Shown here piece by piece: positions 1 through 11,700 of a DNA stretch of 64,000 nt (the stretch's first letter is position 1; every line of letters starts with the position of its first letter). The stretch spans positions 5,355,142 to 5,419,141 of the forward strand of contig OX336351.1 in NCBI GenBank assembly GCA_946902875.1, read 5' to 3'. The position numbers and the translations under genes were made by a program. Origin of the DNA: Nematopogon swammerdamellus. Taxonomy: Eukaryota; Arthropoda; Insecta; Lepidoptera; Adelidae. Under the pieces are notes generated by a model. It searched no databases, was not told where the DNA came from, and saw nothing but the letters and a program-made list of their open reading frames with translations.

Positions 1-738
1 TTCGATTATTCGATTTCGATTATTCTTTTTTATGTAATATTACTAATAATATTACTAAAAAGAATGAAATAAAAACTGTTTTAAAAAATATTAAACCGAT
101 TTCCAAAAAACAAAAAAAAAAGAACTAAAAAGTATTAAATACCTAATATTTTGAAATTTTCTCAGTCCTGTTGAAATACATGAATCGATATACTAGTAAT
201 ACATATTCGGACCCTTGTTTCATGAATATTCTAAATTTGAAATTTTTTTTCTTTTCCGACCGGCCAGGTGCGCTTAATTTATTATGGTACCTGACCGGTA
301 CCTACTGTACCGAGTACCAGCGAGCTGGTCTGATGATGGAGACAGAAGGTGGCCATAGGAACTCCTAAACTATACATGATACACCCATCGTGTTTGGGCT
401 CGTTGCATTTGTCTTCACGAGAAATTTACTTTAGACCTAAGAGATTCTCAATTCGACGGTATGTTTTCTTTTTTTGGATGTTTGTTACGCGATTACACCG
501 TCAATTGTGGGCCGATTTTGAAAATTCTTTTTTTTTTTTATTTGAAAGGGGATAACCCTGAGGTTTTTGAAGTGAAAACTTCTTTAGCGGCGCTTGGCAC
601 TTTTTTAGGTGGGTAAAAAATGTATAACTCGCGACATGGCGTCAGCGTCATTTTTAAAATGAAACGTTAAGTCATTGCATTAAGGGTTAAGTTAGAGTGG
701 CACGGGATCTGCCGGCACTCCCGGAGTGCAACTGTTAA
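1..738. other. AT-rich stretch without a recognisable gene
   Basis: No ORF here resembles a known family and no terminal repeats stand out. The first 25 bases are a short imperfect repeat of cgattatt. I see nothing else to annotate. Confidence 0.5.
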
Positions 739-1235
739 GTAGGGTTCGGTAACAGGTTTATGTCTGTCCATTCTACTAAGTTCTGCAAAATGAATGTAGG
801 GTTCCGTAACAAATGCATGTCTGTCTGTTCTACTAAATTCAACATTTATTTCAAAATGAATGTAGGGTTCCGTAACATATGCATGTCTATCCGTACTACT
901 AAATTTTACAATTTTCAACCAAGGTCCTCCGACGGTTATTTTATAATAAAAGTAGGGTTCCGTAACACGTTTATGTCTGTCCATTCTACTAAGTTCTGCA
1001 AGATCAATGTAGGGTTCCGTAACAAATGCATGTCTGTCCGTTCTACTAAATTTCACAATTTTCAACCAAGGCCCTCCGACGGTTATTTTATAATAAACGT
1101 AGGGTTCCGTAACAAATGTATGTCTGTCCGTTCTACTAAATTTCACAATTTTCAACCAAGGTCCTCCGACGGTTATTTTATAATAAAAGTAGGGTTCCGA
1201 AACACGTTTATGTCTGTCCATTCTACTAAGTTCTG
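739..1235. repeat. Seven-unit minisatellite with short and long units
   Basis: Units start at 739, 796, 862, 952, 1009, 1099 and 1189, each with a version of gtagggttccgtaaca. Units of about 57-66 bp alternate with units of 90 bp; the long ones carry an extra segment containing ggtcctccgacgg. The array is open on both strands (about 170 and 200 codons), but the peptides simply repeat the unit, so I do not call a gene. It runs straight into the SINE at 1236. Confidence 0.9.
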
Positions 1236-1559
1236 CAACATCACCTACAACGTCCGTGATGTAAGCCCATAACATCGGGTAAACTAAGTGCCATGTCAGT
1301 GCTTCCCCCTTTGATCGTGCTGACTACACTGAACTGGTCGGAAAACACAAACTATTTACATAGCCGTTTCGACCGACGTTTAATTCAGTGCGGTGGTACC
1401 AACCCGGGCAGGTTAAACCCTACCACCAAGTAAGATTAGGAGGGAAGGGACCTACAGTTTTACGAGGAATCCGAACCTAGGTCAGCCTCCAACGGTCAGC
1501 GGTCACCCATCCAAGTACTGACCGCACCCAGCGTTGCTTAACATTCAATAGCGACAGTT
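1236..1559 (-). repeat. SINE, 5S-headed type, 5'-truncated
   Basis: Minus-strand copy of the family that is complete at 43131-43513. The 5S-like segment (ccaagtactgaccgcaccc on the plus strand) is present, but the first 30-40 bases of the head are missing. The break is directly against LINE coding sequence at about 1559. The tail end merges into the minisatellite. Confidence 0.85.
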
Positions 1560-2440
1560 CGAACTCGAAGCTCGAACAAACGCTTCGGTCTATTTCCGAA
1601 TGGGGCCGTAGCAATTTGGTCGAGTTCAACGCTTCAAAAACACAAGTTTGCGCGTTCAGTGCGAAGAGAGCGGCGTTCACACCGGCTCCTTCCTTCCAAG
1701 GCACGTCGCTTAAATTAAGAGACCACCTCGGGGTCCTCGGAGTCGAACTGTCGCACGACCTAAATTACCGGCGCCATATCGAGGGCAAGGCCAAGCTGGC
1801 CTCAAAAAAGCTAGGCGTACTCAATAAGGTTCGACGGTACTTCACGCCGGGCCAAAGGCTGCTTCTGTATAAATCGCAGATTAGGTCCTGCTTGGAGTAC
1901 TGCTCGCACCTGTGGGATGGCTCAGCCAAATACCAGCTTGCGCCTTTGGACTCGATCCAGCGTCGAGCCGTGCGACTAGTGGATGACCCCGACGTGTCCC
2001 GCGATCTAGAACCGCTGCAACTTCGTAGGGATGTTGGCGCCCTAAGCGTGTTCTATCGCTTATTCCACGGGGAGTGCTCGGAGGAGCTGTTTAACGCGAT
2101 TCCGGCGTCCCCTTTCCACCTCCGTACAACGCGCACTGGGCAGAGATTGCATCCCTACACGCTGGACTTACACGCGGATGCGTACCAATCGATTCTGCAG
2201 ATCTTTCCTCTACAGAACCGGTAAACTCTGGAACGCTCTTCCTGCCCATATATTTCCCCTCAAGTACAGTCTCGGGTCCTTCAAGAGGGGCCTAAATGGG
2301 CACCTGTCAGGCCGGCATGTGAATGGTTGCGAATGGCAACCCCCGCATACGACCGAATGTCCATGGGCGTCGTTAGACACCTTATGGGTGGCTCGGCGCC
2401 ATATGTCGAGCTGTCAATAAAAAAAATAAAAAATAAAACA
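1559..2440 (+). pseudogene. LINE reverse-transcriptase C-terminal fragment (CR1/Jockey-like), frameshifted
   Basis: This is the C-terminal part of a non-LTR retrotransposon polymerase. The frame is open from about 1559, before any ATG, and reads through W-G-R, EFNASKTQ and LEYCSHLW, typical of the thumb/connector after the RT palm. It stops at 2224. A one-base insertion near 2175 (ttacacgcggatg against ttaccacggatg in the copy at 45.4 kb) moves the reading to the frame of 2178-2420, which holds RTGKLWNALPAHIF and SFKRG, the conserved last segment of the family. An A-rich tail (ataaaaaaaataaaaaa) follows 2420. It is 5'-truncated and not functional. The clade assignment comes from family knowledge and could be another member of the Jockey/CR1 group. 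Confidence 0.85.
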
Positions 2441-3765
2441 AACATCAATATTTTTAAGCAACAAAAGTGTCGAATGAATAACGAAAATAAAACGCTACGT
2501 AATTTTCGAACAGCCTCGCGCGCAGTACATGCAGATGTTATTTCACATTTTCATCCGCCTTGTGGAAACGCGGTTTTGCATTCATTCCGCTGCGTTCTCT
2601 TTCCACCTTGTTAGCTGTCAATTTACACGGAGCGATCTAGAACGTGGGGCTTTTTTTGGGAACATAAAAGAAATTGATAAAAGGGGAATATCGGCTCGTT
2701 GGGCAGACGAAAATTAAATCGTATTAAGTACAGAAGCGACCTAAACAGGCGGAGAGATGAAAGTAATCATTAGAAATGATGAACACAAAGACACAATACA
2801 AATATTACCATCGATATACTCGTATCTGTCATATTTTTGGACTCACGTCGATCAACATTGATCAAGTATAGTGTACTGCGGGAGCGCTGTCATTGCGCTG
2901 TGGTCTGAAAGGAGATTCTCAAACACATTCTTTCTTTTTTTCAAATGTTTTTAAATTGTTTTTTATTTAACATTGTTTTGATGAAATGCATAAATTCAGA
3001 ACACATTTTTTTTTCTTCTGAAGGATTTAACCTATTTTGCAAGTAATTTAAGCGGCTATATTAAATTTTTCCAACGGAATCCTCCTCATGGAAACTTCCC
3101 TTGGCTGCTTTAATATTTGTTTATACTAAATAGAACCATAGAATAAAGGATGGAAATAGCTGCTCCCGAGTGATGAAAAACCGATAATTGAAAACTCTCT
3201 ATAATTCCGACGGATAATTTCGACAGTAAATTTCCTCCACTGTGTATTTATTTTAATCACCAGGCTTTTATAAAAAAAATTATACAAATGCATACATGCA
3301 TGAAATTGTTAAAATTTACATATAATAACGCAAGTTTTGTCTTAATGGGCTATCAGCATAATCCGAAATTTAAAAAAAAACTTTTACTCACTCTTAAGGG
3401 CACTTAATGCAAAATTTTACTTTTAAAATTTAATCGAAAATCATATAAAGTTTTGCAATCCTCTGATGATTAAAATTTTTCCGGATCCCTTACGGAAGCC
3501 CATTACTAAGCGTTCGTTTTTTTGTTTTACTTATTTTTTTTATTTTTGTCATATAGTCTGTAACTCGCGGTACTAAGAATAATAGTTGGACGACCACCAA
3601 AATCTATTGAGCAGCACTTAAAAGTGAACCCCTCATAAAAGTATAACGCTCATTTGCGTTCGCAGTCGGGTACAAAAAATGTAAAATGTGGAACATCGCT
3701 AATTAACTAATCGGAAATTATTATTTTTTATTTTTTAACGGTTGTTGATGTGACGGGGTTTTCAA
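2441..3765. other. Intergenic, one small repeat scrap
   Basis: AT-rich with many poly(A/T) runs. At 3473-3517 a short piece (cccttacggaagcc, attactaagcg) matches the dispersed repeat complete at 18549-18827. I see no gene. Confidence 0.5.
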
Positions 3766-3884
3766 ATTTTTTTTTTTTTTTATGTAATCCGGTATGGGTG
3801 GCTGAGTCGAAGGGGCCAAAGCGCATGCTCCGACCAGCCAATATCACCTGCGAGAAGATAGGTGCCATACCGGAGACTTCCCTA
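3766..3884 (-). repeat. LINE 3' tail fragment (same family as 55239-55531)
   Basis: Poly(T) followed by atgtaatccggtatgggtgg and ending ggtgccataccgg. On the minus strand this is the 3' UTR and poly(A) of the LINE whose coding end is visible at 55344-55531. A sister copy lies at 42935-43035. The near-symmetric ends ccggtatgg and ccataccgg are shared with that sister copy. Confidence 0.75.
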
Positions 3885-4138
3885 GATTTTTAATTTGCCT
3901 TTTATTGTAATACTTTGTATATATTTATATAATGGTAATAATTTTGTTAAGTTACAAAGTACATAAATTAGTCTTGTAATAATTTATTTACTTAAAAGCG
4001 ACGAGTGAAAGTGTAATAAATTTCAATTTTATAGCATAGATCCATTCACCAATAATTAGGAAAAGTGTCGATTATCTTCGAATCGGCTGACCTGATCAGC
4101 ATCAGACATAGCTAAGAATCATTCAGGTTAAATCACCT

Positions 4139-4272
4139 TTCTAATAAATAAAACGGCATCCAAATGGGCTCATCCGTTTAGGAGCTAAAATGCCACAGGC
4201 AGACACACAGACAGACGGGCGCGCCAAACTTATACGAGTAACACGGCTATGTTTATGTCGGGGGTTAAAAAT
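4139..4272 (+). repeat. Dispersed repeat fragment with cagacacacagacagac
   Basis: Contains gggctcatccgtttaggagc, a cagacacacag run and cgggggttaaaaata, an arrangement I associate with common lepidopteran dispersed repeats. No coding content. Confidence 0.5.
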
Positions 4273-5593
4273 AGTCTCCCATACGCAGTCGCTTCAGAAT
4301 GTTATAACTGTAGCTTTACGTTAGTGTTGCTATAACTCCCAAAAACTCGCTCCAGTTTATCCACCGCATAATGTTATGTGCTGCGCTGTGGCAACCCTGG
4401 CCGACCGACTTAAGTGAATGGCGCTAGACTGAACCATAATTTCTGAAAAGCTTAAATCTGACCAGAGTTTTACGAAAGTATTAAGATATTGAATGCACAA
4501 ATGGAATTGGGCTAGAGATAATATAATAAATAAAAATATAACACGAATTATTTGTCTTTGTTTGCTTCAGATTCAGATTCAGATATTTATTTCGTCATAA
4601 AGAACACACAACAATAACAATATTACATTGAGACATTATGAATATTCAGTATGGTTCGTCTTAGTTTTTGTTTTATCCCGTTCAGCAATGCAATCTTTAA
4701 GGAAGAATCGGGCAAGAAACCTTACAGAGCTTTTTTTAAAAATTCTATAAAATTTCTTCTACTATTGTTTAAGTATGTACTTGTAAGTAGGTATAATTTT
4801 GTAGATTTATCTGTGACAGAATCAATGTAAGTTATGTAGATCTGAATTAGAGTCAATTTGTATTTAAGATTGTTATTAATATACCTACATATGTATGTAT
4901 TTCACTTGTTTGAGGTGCTGAAGGTGAATTTATGTTGAATGTAATTTCTTGCAATCAGCTATTTACAAAAGTTCATCTTAAAAACTAAGTTTCTTTTCTT
5001 ATATTTTTACTAGATGAATTGTTTAATAAAACAAACATTTTACTTGTATATTATCTTTTCACTTGCTACATTATTTAATATTTATATAGTCTTTCGAAAT
5101 ATAGACTTAAGAGCTTACACCTCGACTTTACGTAAATTTGAAGATCACTTCCAAACAATTTGGCATAGGATAACGATTATACTTTTTATCGACTTCTCTA
5201 CTCATGATCTGTGTCTATGTAGGAAGCAGTTTTAATTTCAGCTAATACATATTTATTAAATTTTTTAATAAATATCTGCGATCAGTCTTCAGACTATAAG
5301 CCGGTGTGTGGCGTGGTAATGAGTGCACCCTTGAAGATGCCAGCTGGGATATTGGACTTTTGGTCACAACTCCACGATGTCTTGTCTCTTGAGGATATTT
5401 TTAAGTAACATATTTTATTAAAATTGTTCTTACTGAAATAGAGATCTATATTAGAAAAGTCAATACAAAGTAATATTGTTACCCCATGTGAAATGGCTTT
5501 GACGTGATCTTTGGTGACGTCAGTATGGGAAACCGAAGCGTAGATTTGCCCTTAATTGGAATAAATGTAGACATTTAGTATATGTATGTATAT
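4273..5593. other. Intergenic, no gene seen
   Basis: AT-rich. At about 4568-4640 an attcagattcagatatttatt segment resembles the end of a LINE tail, but I could not pair it with another copy here. The 73-codon ORF at 5014-5235 shows no family motif. Confidence 0.45.
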
Positions 5594-5964
5594 GTCAGCC
5601 TCGGTAGCTCGGGGGTGCGGTCGGTCGACTGTTGTTAAGCGACCCTAAACGCGGTCAGTACTTGGATGGGTGACCGCTCGACCGTTGGAGGCTGACCGTG
5701 ATTCGGATTCCACGTAACACTGTAGGTACCTTCCCTTCTTACCTTACTAGGTGGTAGGTATTATCCCGCCCGGGTTGATATCACCGCACTGAATGAAAGG
5801 TCGGTCGAAACGGCTATGTAAATAGTTTGTGTTTTCCGTCCAGTTCAGTGTAGCCGACGTGAAATGAAGGGACATGGCACCTAGTTCACCCGGCGTTATG
5901 GGCTGACATCACGGATGTTGTAGTAGGTGACGTAGCCAACCGTGTCAGTTTCCATAAAAAAAAA
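5594..5964 (+). repeat. SINE, 5S-headed type, full length
   Basis: Head gtcagcctcggtagctc, then a 5S-rRNA-like core (gtcagtacttggatgggtga), then a B-box-like segment (gattcggattccacg), the shared body (gtttgtgttttccgtccag) and a tail ending gtgtcagtttccat plus poly(A). The 5' and 3' ends of the roughly 100-nt head (gtcagcctc, gaggctgac) are complementary, as in helix I of 5S rRNA. Confidence 0.9.
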
Positions 5965-6423
5965 CATATCTATTTTTTCCGATTTTTCCAAACAACGTTG
6001 AGTTTACTCTATATTTCGACATTAACATGAAGAGCCCTAAAATAACATCAAATAAGTTCGAAGCAGAAAAGTAAATTCGTCTAAACTTCCAGAAGATCCC
6101 GAACCGAGACGAGAGGAAAAGAAAAGAAAAAAAAAAGTCATCTCGAATGAAAAGTTTTCTAGTTCCCCCGCATGAACTAAACGCCATGTACCGTCGTACG
6201 TGTGAGAAATACATCCATTCCAAGTTAAGCAGGACTTAAGGTGATGTGAGACTGCGTCTGACTCGAATTTCAAGAAGTGTACATACATACAACCAACAAT
6301 GTTGAAAATGGCACTCTACGCGTTATCCTAAGAAACAGACCTAAGGCGACCGTTCACCGACCGTGTAACGTACGTCAATATAATATTATGAATATCCTTA
6401 TAACTCGAGCAATGCTCGGCATT

Positions 6424-6568
6424 TCTTTTTTTTTTCTTTATGGCGCCGAGGCACCCATGAGGTCTCTAACAGCGCCCATGGACATTCGGTCGTATGCGGG
6501 GGTTGCGAATGCCATGCCGGCCCATTCACACCCCTCTTGAAGGACTCGAGACTGTACTTTGGGCCCCA
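6424..6568 (-). pseudogene. LINE 3' end fragment, J family
   Basis: Minus-strand remnant of the LINE seen at 1559-2440: poly(T), then gcgccgaggcacccatgagg, the family's 3' terminus, then the antisense of the last coding segment (cacccctcttgaaggac). Only about 145 bp survive. Confidence 0.8.
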
Positions 6569-6990
6569 TCTCTTTGGGCCAGATCTCGACCGTATCGGGT
6601 CGAGATCTCGAACGAGATTTCAAGACTGAGATGCGCGCGAATCATCTGTGTTGATTTGTTGCGAACACACTGATTTGTTGCGAAGTGATAATGAATGACT
6701 TGACTAGTGAGTGAGGGATATCATTACTTTTATTAAAAAATAAATGATTATATTTGTTTAAGTCAATATTCGATTAATATTTTGTTTTATTTACAAAATG
6801 TATCAGCAATACCCTGAGTAGGTCGGTTTTATTATTTTTTTGCGATTTTGATAAAAAATCATGCAAAAAGCTAAATATCGATCTTGAAATCTTGAGATTA
6901 TCTGACGAGATCTCGAACGGCCAATCTCGAGCCCAGACTTAACACGCGAGATCTCGAATTGCCAATATTGGCTCGAGATTGAATTCCCTA
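6569..6990. repeat. Region of recurrent gatctcga motifs with a hairpin
   Basis: gatctcgacc (6582-6591) and ggtcgagatc (6598-6607) form a 10-bp stem with a 6-base loop. Further gagatctcgaa copies occur near 6602, 6909 and 6951 in both orientations. It may be a degraded foldback element, but I could not define its ends. Confidence 0.45.
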
Positions 6991-8402
6991 GTCGCAAGTA
7001 CTAGCGAGTTCGCATTTGCAAAATGTTTGCGTGGTGTCTCACTTGGAATCGGCAAGCCGCACTCTCGTTTATATCGTACCCTTATTCGATATTTGGAAAC
7101 ATAATATTTGTTTTCCTTGTGATCTCGTATTAAATGTGAACATTTTCGGTTAAGCAGAAAATTCGTACATCTCAATTAAGTCGTGAAATAAATTTCATTT
7201 CAAACGACGCAATATTACTGAGTAATTAAGAAAACAAGATATTATGAGTACCTACAATACAATGAATTGAATACAAAACAACGTTGATAATATTTCCTAC
7301 TAAATTTCATTATTATTCTCTCAAATACGAAACAATATAGACATGGGAATTTAAATATCAAAATATACATTACTTAAGTAGGTATGAGGAAGCACCGCAT
7401 CTCCTGAATGATACAAGTAAACAAATAATAATATTTACCACAGAGCAAAATATTATTTACAAAATAAACAACGCAATAGATATATTTCTACGAATCCAGA
7501 ATATTCGAGATGAAAACTACTTACTCATGATATTAGTCAATGATAAAATCTTTCAGAAACTAGATAATATATCCTATAGCCAGGCAAAAATGATTGATTA
7601 GCAAAGAAACAAAAGACTAAACAATATATAAGAGGAAAAAAAACATAAAACAACTTGGTTATAACGAAACTATTTTCTAGTGTATTTTTAAGCTAAAACA
7701 TATTAAAAATGTTATCAAAGTGTCTGAAATACCTTCACTGGTTTCGCACTACCATCCAATCCCGGCCGAATTCGCACTAATGCCCCTCGCATCGCCTTGA
7801 AACAACCTCACACCAACTAAACCAAAGTTCCGGCCATACTCGCGCTAGTCTCTAACTAAATCTGAAACACACAATGTTCAAACAAAAGCTCGTGCAGTAC
7901 AGCGCACTTCATCAAGAGGAAGCGGAAGGACTACGTTGACGTCGAATAGAGGCGGACCCATTAAACCTCCCTGAGGAACAACTGTATGCGTCGTGCAGCA
8001 GTGGAGTCGGTGAGGTTTTGAGCTACTATATTATATATTTTTTTATTTAATAGAGAGAGCATCGAGGAAATTTTATAAAGATATTACTGTACATCACGTT
8101 TATATTTCAACAAGAAAGCCGCATGACTGTGTCGAAAGCTTTATTTAGATCTGGACTTATACGTACATGTTAACGTTTTAAAACATTACGGACAGAAAAT
8201 AAATTTCAATACTTACAATATATTAATGTATAAAAAAGACTAAATACTTGCAATAATTTACACTGAAATATTGCAAATACTAGTAACTAGTGCAAATACA
8301 CCACTACTACTTACTTACTTACCTAGTACTAGTACTAGGTAAGTATCACAAACAACACAACCCTTTACGAGCACACTCACATTATAATTATAAGCTTACG
8401 AA
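6991..8402. other. Intergenic, no gene seen
   Basis: AT-rich sequence with only short open frames and no recognisable family. A slightly GC-richer patch at about 7890-8020 has no repeats that I can pair. Confidence 0.45.
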
Positions 8403-8650
8403 ATACATACGCTGTTTCCCGATAATCGGGGTGTGCTGCAAGGACTCTAGTAAATTACAGCATAACACCGATCACAACGTTTAGCAAAGTATTCGGACAA
8501 GATAACTATCAAGCAGCCAGCAAAGCACGAAGACCCACCTGCTGCATAACTCGGTGGAAGGACCGTGCCAAGGTGAGAGGTGGCTAGCCTGCCGCCCTTT
8601 AGCACGGCATCCTGTCCTTATCCCTTAGTCGTCTTTTACGACATGCACGG
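8403..8650 (-). repeat. SINE, C type, 3' part (interrupted by the Gypsy element)
   Basis: Minus-strand copy of the SINE complete at 36954-37304: tail and body (cataacaccgatcac, ctgctgcataactcggtgg, cctttagcacggcat), then cttagtcgtcttttacgac. It stops at cacgg, where the LTR element begins, and resumes at 13029. Confidence 0.9.
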
Positions 8651-8784
8651 TGTTATGTTTTTGAATTAATCATACGAATATATAGTGATAATATTATATT
8701 TCCATTTTAGACAGTAAATAAATGTAATGCTGAAAAGTCATCATTGACAAGTGTCATTATACTTTTTCTCTAATGGCTACCACA
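8651..8784 (-). repeat. 3' LTR of the Gypsy element
   Basis: 134 bp, identical by eye to 12895-13028, with tg...ca ends (tgttatgttt to ggctaccaca on the plus strand). In element orientation it starts TGTGGTAGCC and ends CATAACA. Confidence 0.95.
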
Positions 8785-8796
8785 GTCCTCCCTCTA
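8785..8796 (-). other. Polypurine tract overlapping the stop codon
   Basis: On the minus strand the sequence is TAGAGGGAGGAC, placed directly before the 3' LTR. It would prime plus-strand DNA synthesis. Its TAG is the gag-pol stop codon, so there is no 3' untranslated spacer. Confidence 0.7.
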
Positions 8797-11700
8797 GATC
8801 TTGCATCTCAGGACCTGATCGATGTGCCGTCGGTGTATGAAACCATCATCGGTCTCTACTTCGTAATGTAGTACACCTAGTCTCTGTTTAACTGTACCGA
8901 ATATCCATTTTTGGTTCTTTGTAGTTGAATAATTTCTGACTTGTACCCTCTCCCCCACATCAAATTTTCTCACTCCGGTGTCTTCATATATTTTATCTTG
9001 ATCTTTTATTCTACCAGCTTTCATCAAGTCTATTCTTGTTCTTATATTTCTTCCAAACATTAATTCGTAAGCACTGTTGCCGGATGAGTTAGGTACCTTC
9101 CTTAATTGCATAAGTATTCTGCTTATTCTTAGATTTTGATCCACCTTTTCGTATACGCTCGATTTTAATGCTTGTTTTATAGTTTGAACAAATCGTTCGG
9201 CCAAACCGTTAGTAGCAGGGTGGTATGGTGCTGATGTTTTATGTATGATGCCGTTTGATCTCAAGAAATTATTAAATAGGCTTGCCGTGAATTGTGGACC
9301 GTTGTCGGATACCACTGTGATTGGTAACCCAAATGTTGTAAATAACGGTCTCAGTTGTCTAATGCACCATTCTGACGTCGTATTTTTTGTAGGTATAACT
9401 TCAATCCATTTACTGTATGCATCCACCACAATAAGATAATAATATCCACCTATTGGTCCGGCGAAGTCCATATGAACTCTCTGCCATGGTTCCTCGGGAA
9501 GTTGCCATGGGTGATGAACTTTAGATGGTTCATTTCTTTTCATACAACATTCTTTGCACGTTTTTACCATTTCTTCAATGTCTTTATCAATATTCTTCCA
9601 GTAACAATAACTTCTTGCCAACGCCTTCATCTTAGTCATTCCTAAATGTCCGACGTGTAATTCTTGTAGAATATCCTTTTGTAATGTTGGTGGTATACAA
9701 ATTCTGACACCTCTAAAAATGCAACCATCCTGTAACGAAAATTCATTATCTTCATATCCCTGGTCCTTTAGCGATTCGCCTTTCTCTAATTTTTGAAGTA
9801 TTTGTTTCAATGTAATGTCTTTATTAGTTTCAATGTAAATTGTTTCCATTGTGACTGGCATTGTCTCAATTTGATGTAATTGGAACATTTCAGATTGGTC
9901 TTTGTAATCTTCTTTCGTACGTTCTACAGGAAAGCGAGACAGAAAATCTGCATTAGCATGATCTCCTGTTTTTCTAAATACTATATTGTAGTCGAAACCA
10001 GATAGAAAGTGTGCATAATGAAACATTCTTGTAGCCGTCATCATGGGCAAATTTCTATCAGGTTTGAAGATCGAAACCAAAGGTTTGTGATCTGTGATTA
10101 AAGTAAATTTTCTACCGTAGCAGTAGGGATAGAATTTTTTTAGAGCCCAAAATATACCAGTAGCTTCTTTGTCTATTTGACTGTATTTCTGTTCACTTGT
10201 TGTAAGTGTTCTTGATGCGTAAGCTACAGGCCGCTCTGTGCCATCTTCAAATTTGTGTGATATTACAGCTCCTAGTCCAACTGGCGAGGCATCAGTAGCT
10301 AGTAAAAGTGGTAATGTCGGATTGAAGTGTGCTAATGTACGTTCACTTGATAATTCTTCTTTGACCTTAATGAAACTTAATTCGCAATTGTGCGTCCATA
10401 CATATTTTTCATTTTTCTGTAGTAATTTATTTAAAGGATGAAGAATTGTAGCTAAGTTCGGTATAAATTTGTTATAGTAATTCGCAAGTCCCAAAAATGT
10501 TCTTAATTCCTTTTGATTTTGTGGTCGTTTTGCACAAATAATAGCTTTCGTTTTCTCTTCATTTTTGTGTAGTCCATGTTCATCAATAGAATGTCCCAAG
10601 TATTGAATGTACTTTTCAAAAAATTTGCATTTTCCCTTATTTAGTCTCAGGTTATGATGTCGTATTGTTTCTAATACCTTGCGCAATCTTTGTTTTGTTA
10701 TTTCTAATGTGGATCCTTGTATTATAATGTCATCTAAGAAACATTGTACTCCTTCCATATTTCCCAGGATTTGGTCCATAAATTTTTGCCATAAACCTGG
10801 TGCTGTTTTTACTCCAAACATCAAACGATTTACTTTATACAGTCCTTTATGTGTGCTAATTGTTTGTAAGTTAGCGCTTTCTTCGTCCATTTTCATATGT
10901 AAATAAGCTTGAGTGAGATCCAATGTACAAAAATATTTTCCACCATTCATTTTGACAAAAATATCTTCTATTCTTGGTATAGGATGATTCACATCCCTAA
11001 TATTTTGATTTAAGGTAACCTTGTAATCAGCACATATACGTACATCACCATTGGGCTTAAGAACTGGTACTATTGGAGTTCCCCATTCTGAATTGTCTAC
11101 TTTAGTAATAATATTCAGATTTTCCAATCTCAGTAATTCATTTTCCACCTTGTTCAATAATGCATAGGGAATTCTTCTAGGTTTATGGTATATTGGTTTT
11201 GTACCTTCTTTCAGTTCGATGTGTCCCTTGTAATTAGGTATTTCTCCCATATTGGATTCGAAAATATCACCATATTCTTCAAGAATATCTGTTATTTTCA
11301 TAGTCGATTCCGTCTGTAATATCTTTATTTCGTGTAAATTCATTTTCGTTTCGCGTATCCATTCCCTGCCAAATATCGGGGTAACATTTCCCTTTATTAT
11401 GTATAATTTTCCATAGTATATATGCTCATTTATAGTGTACTTGACATAGACAGCACCATGAACTGTAATTCTCTCACCAGTGTATGTGCGCAAATCAATT
11501 GTAGCTTTGTAGATTTTCTTTTGTAGATTGAGCTCCATGTAATCATTATATGAAACTGTACTTAGTGCTGCTCCTGTGTCGAATTCCATCTTTAATACCT
11601 TTCCTTCAATGTTGACGGCAACAATAAATTTATCACTCACTCTTGACTGTATCAAATTGATTTCAGAATCCGTATCTTGTTGGGTCAGCTCAACCTCGAG

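Noticed and set aside
667..1275. 202-codon minus and 170-codon plus ORFs
   Set aside because: Both are translations of the minisatellite units and run on into a SINE; the peptides repeat the DNA period.
5630..5700. 5S rRNA gene
   Set aside because: Only the promoter/core half matches 5S and it sits at the head of a dispersed element with a poly(A) tail, so it is a SINE.
8290..8484. 64-codon ORF
   Set aside because: Short, without motif, and it runs into a SINE.
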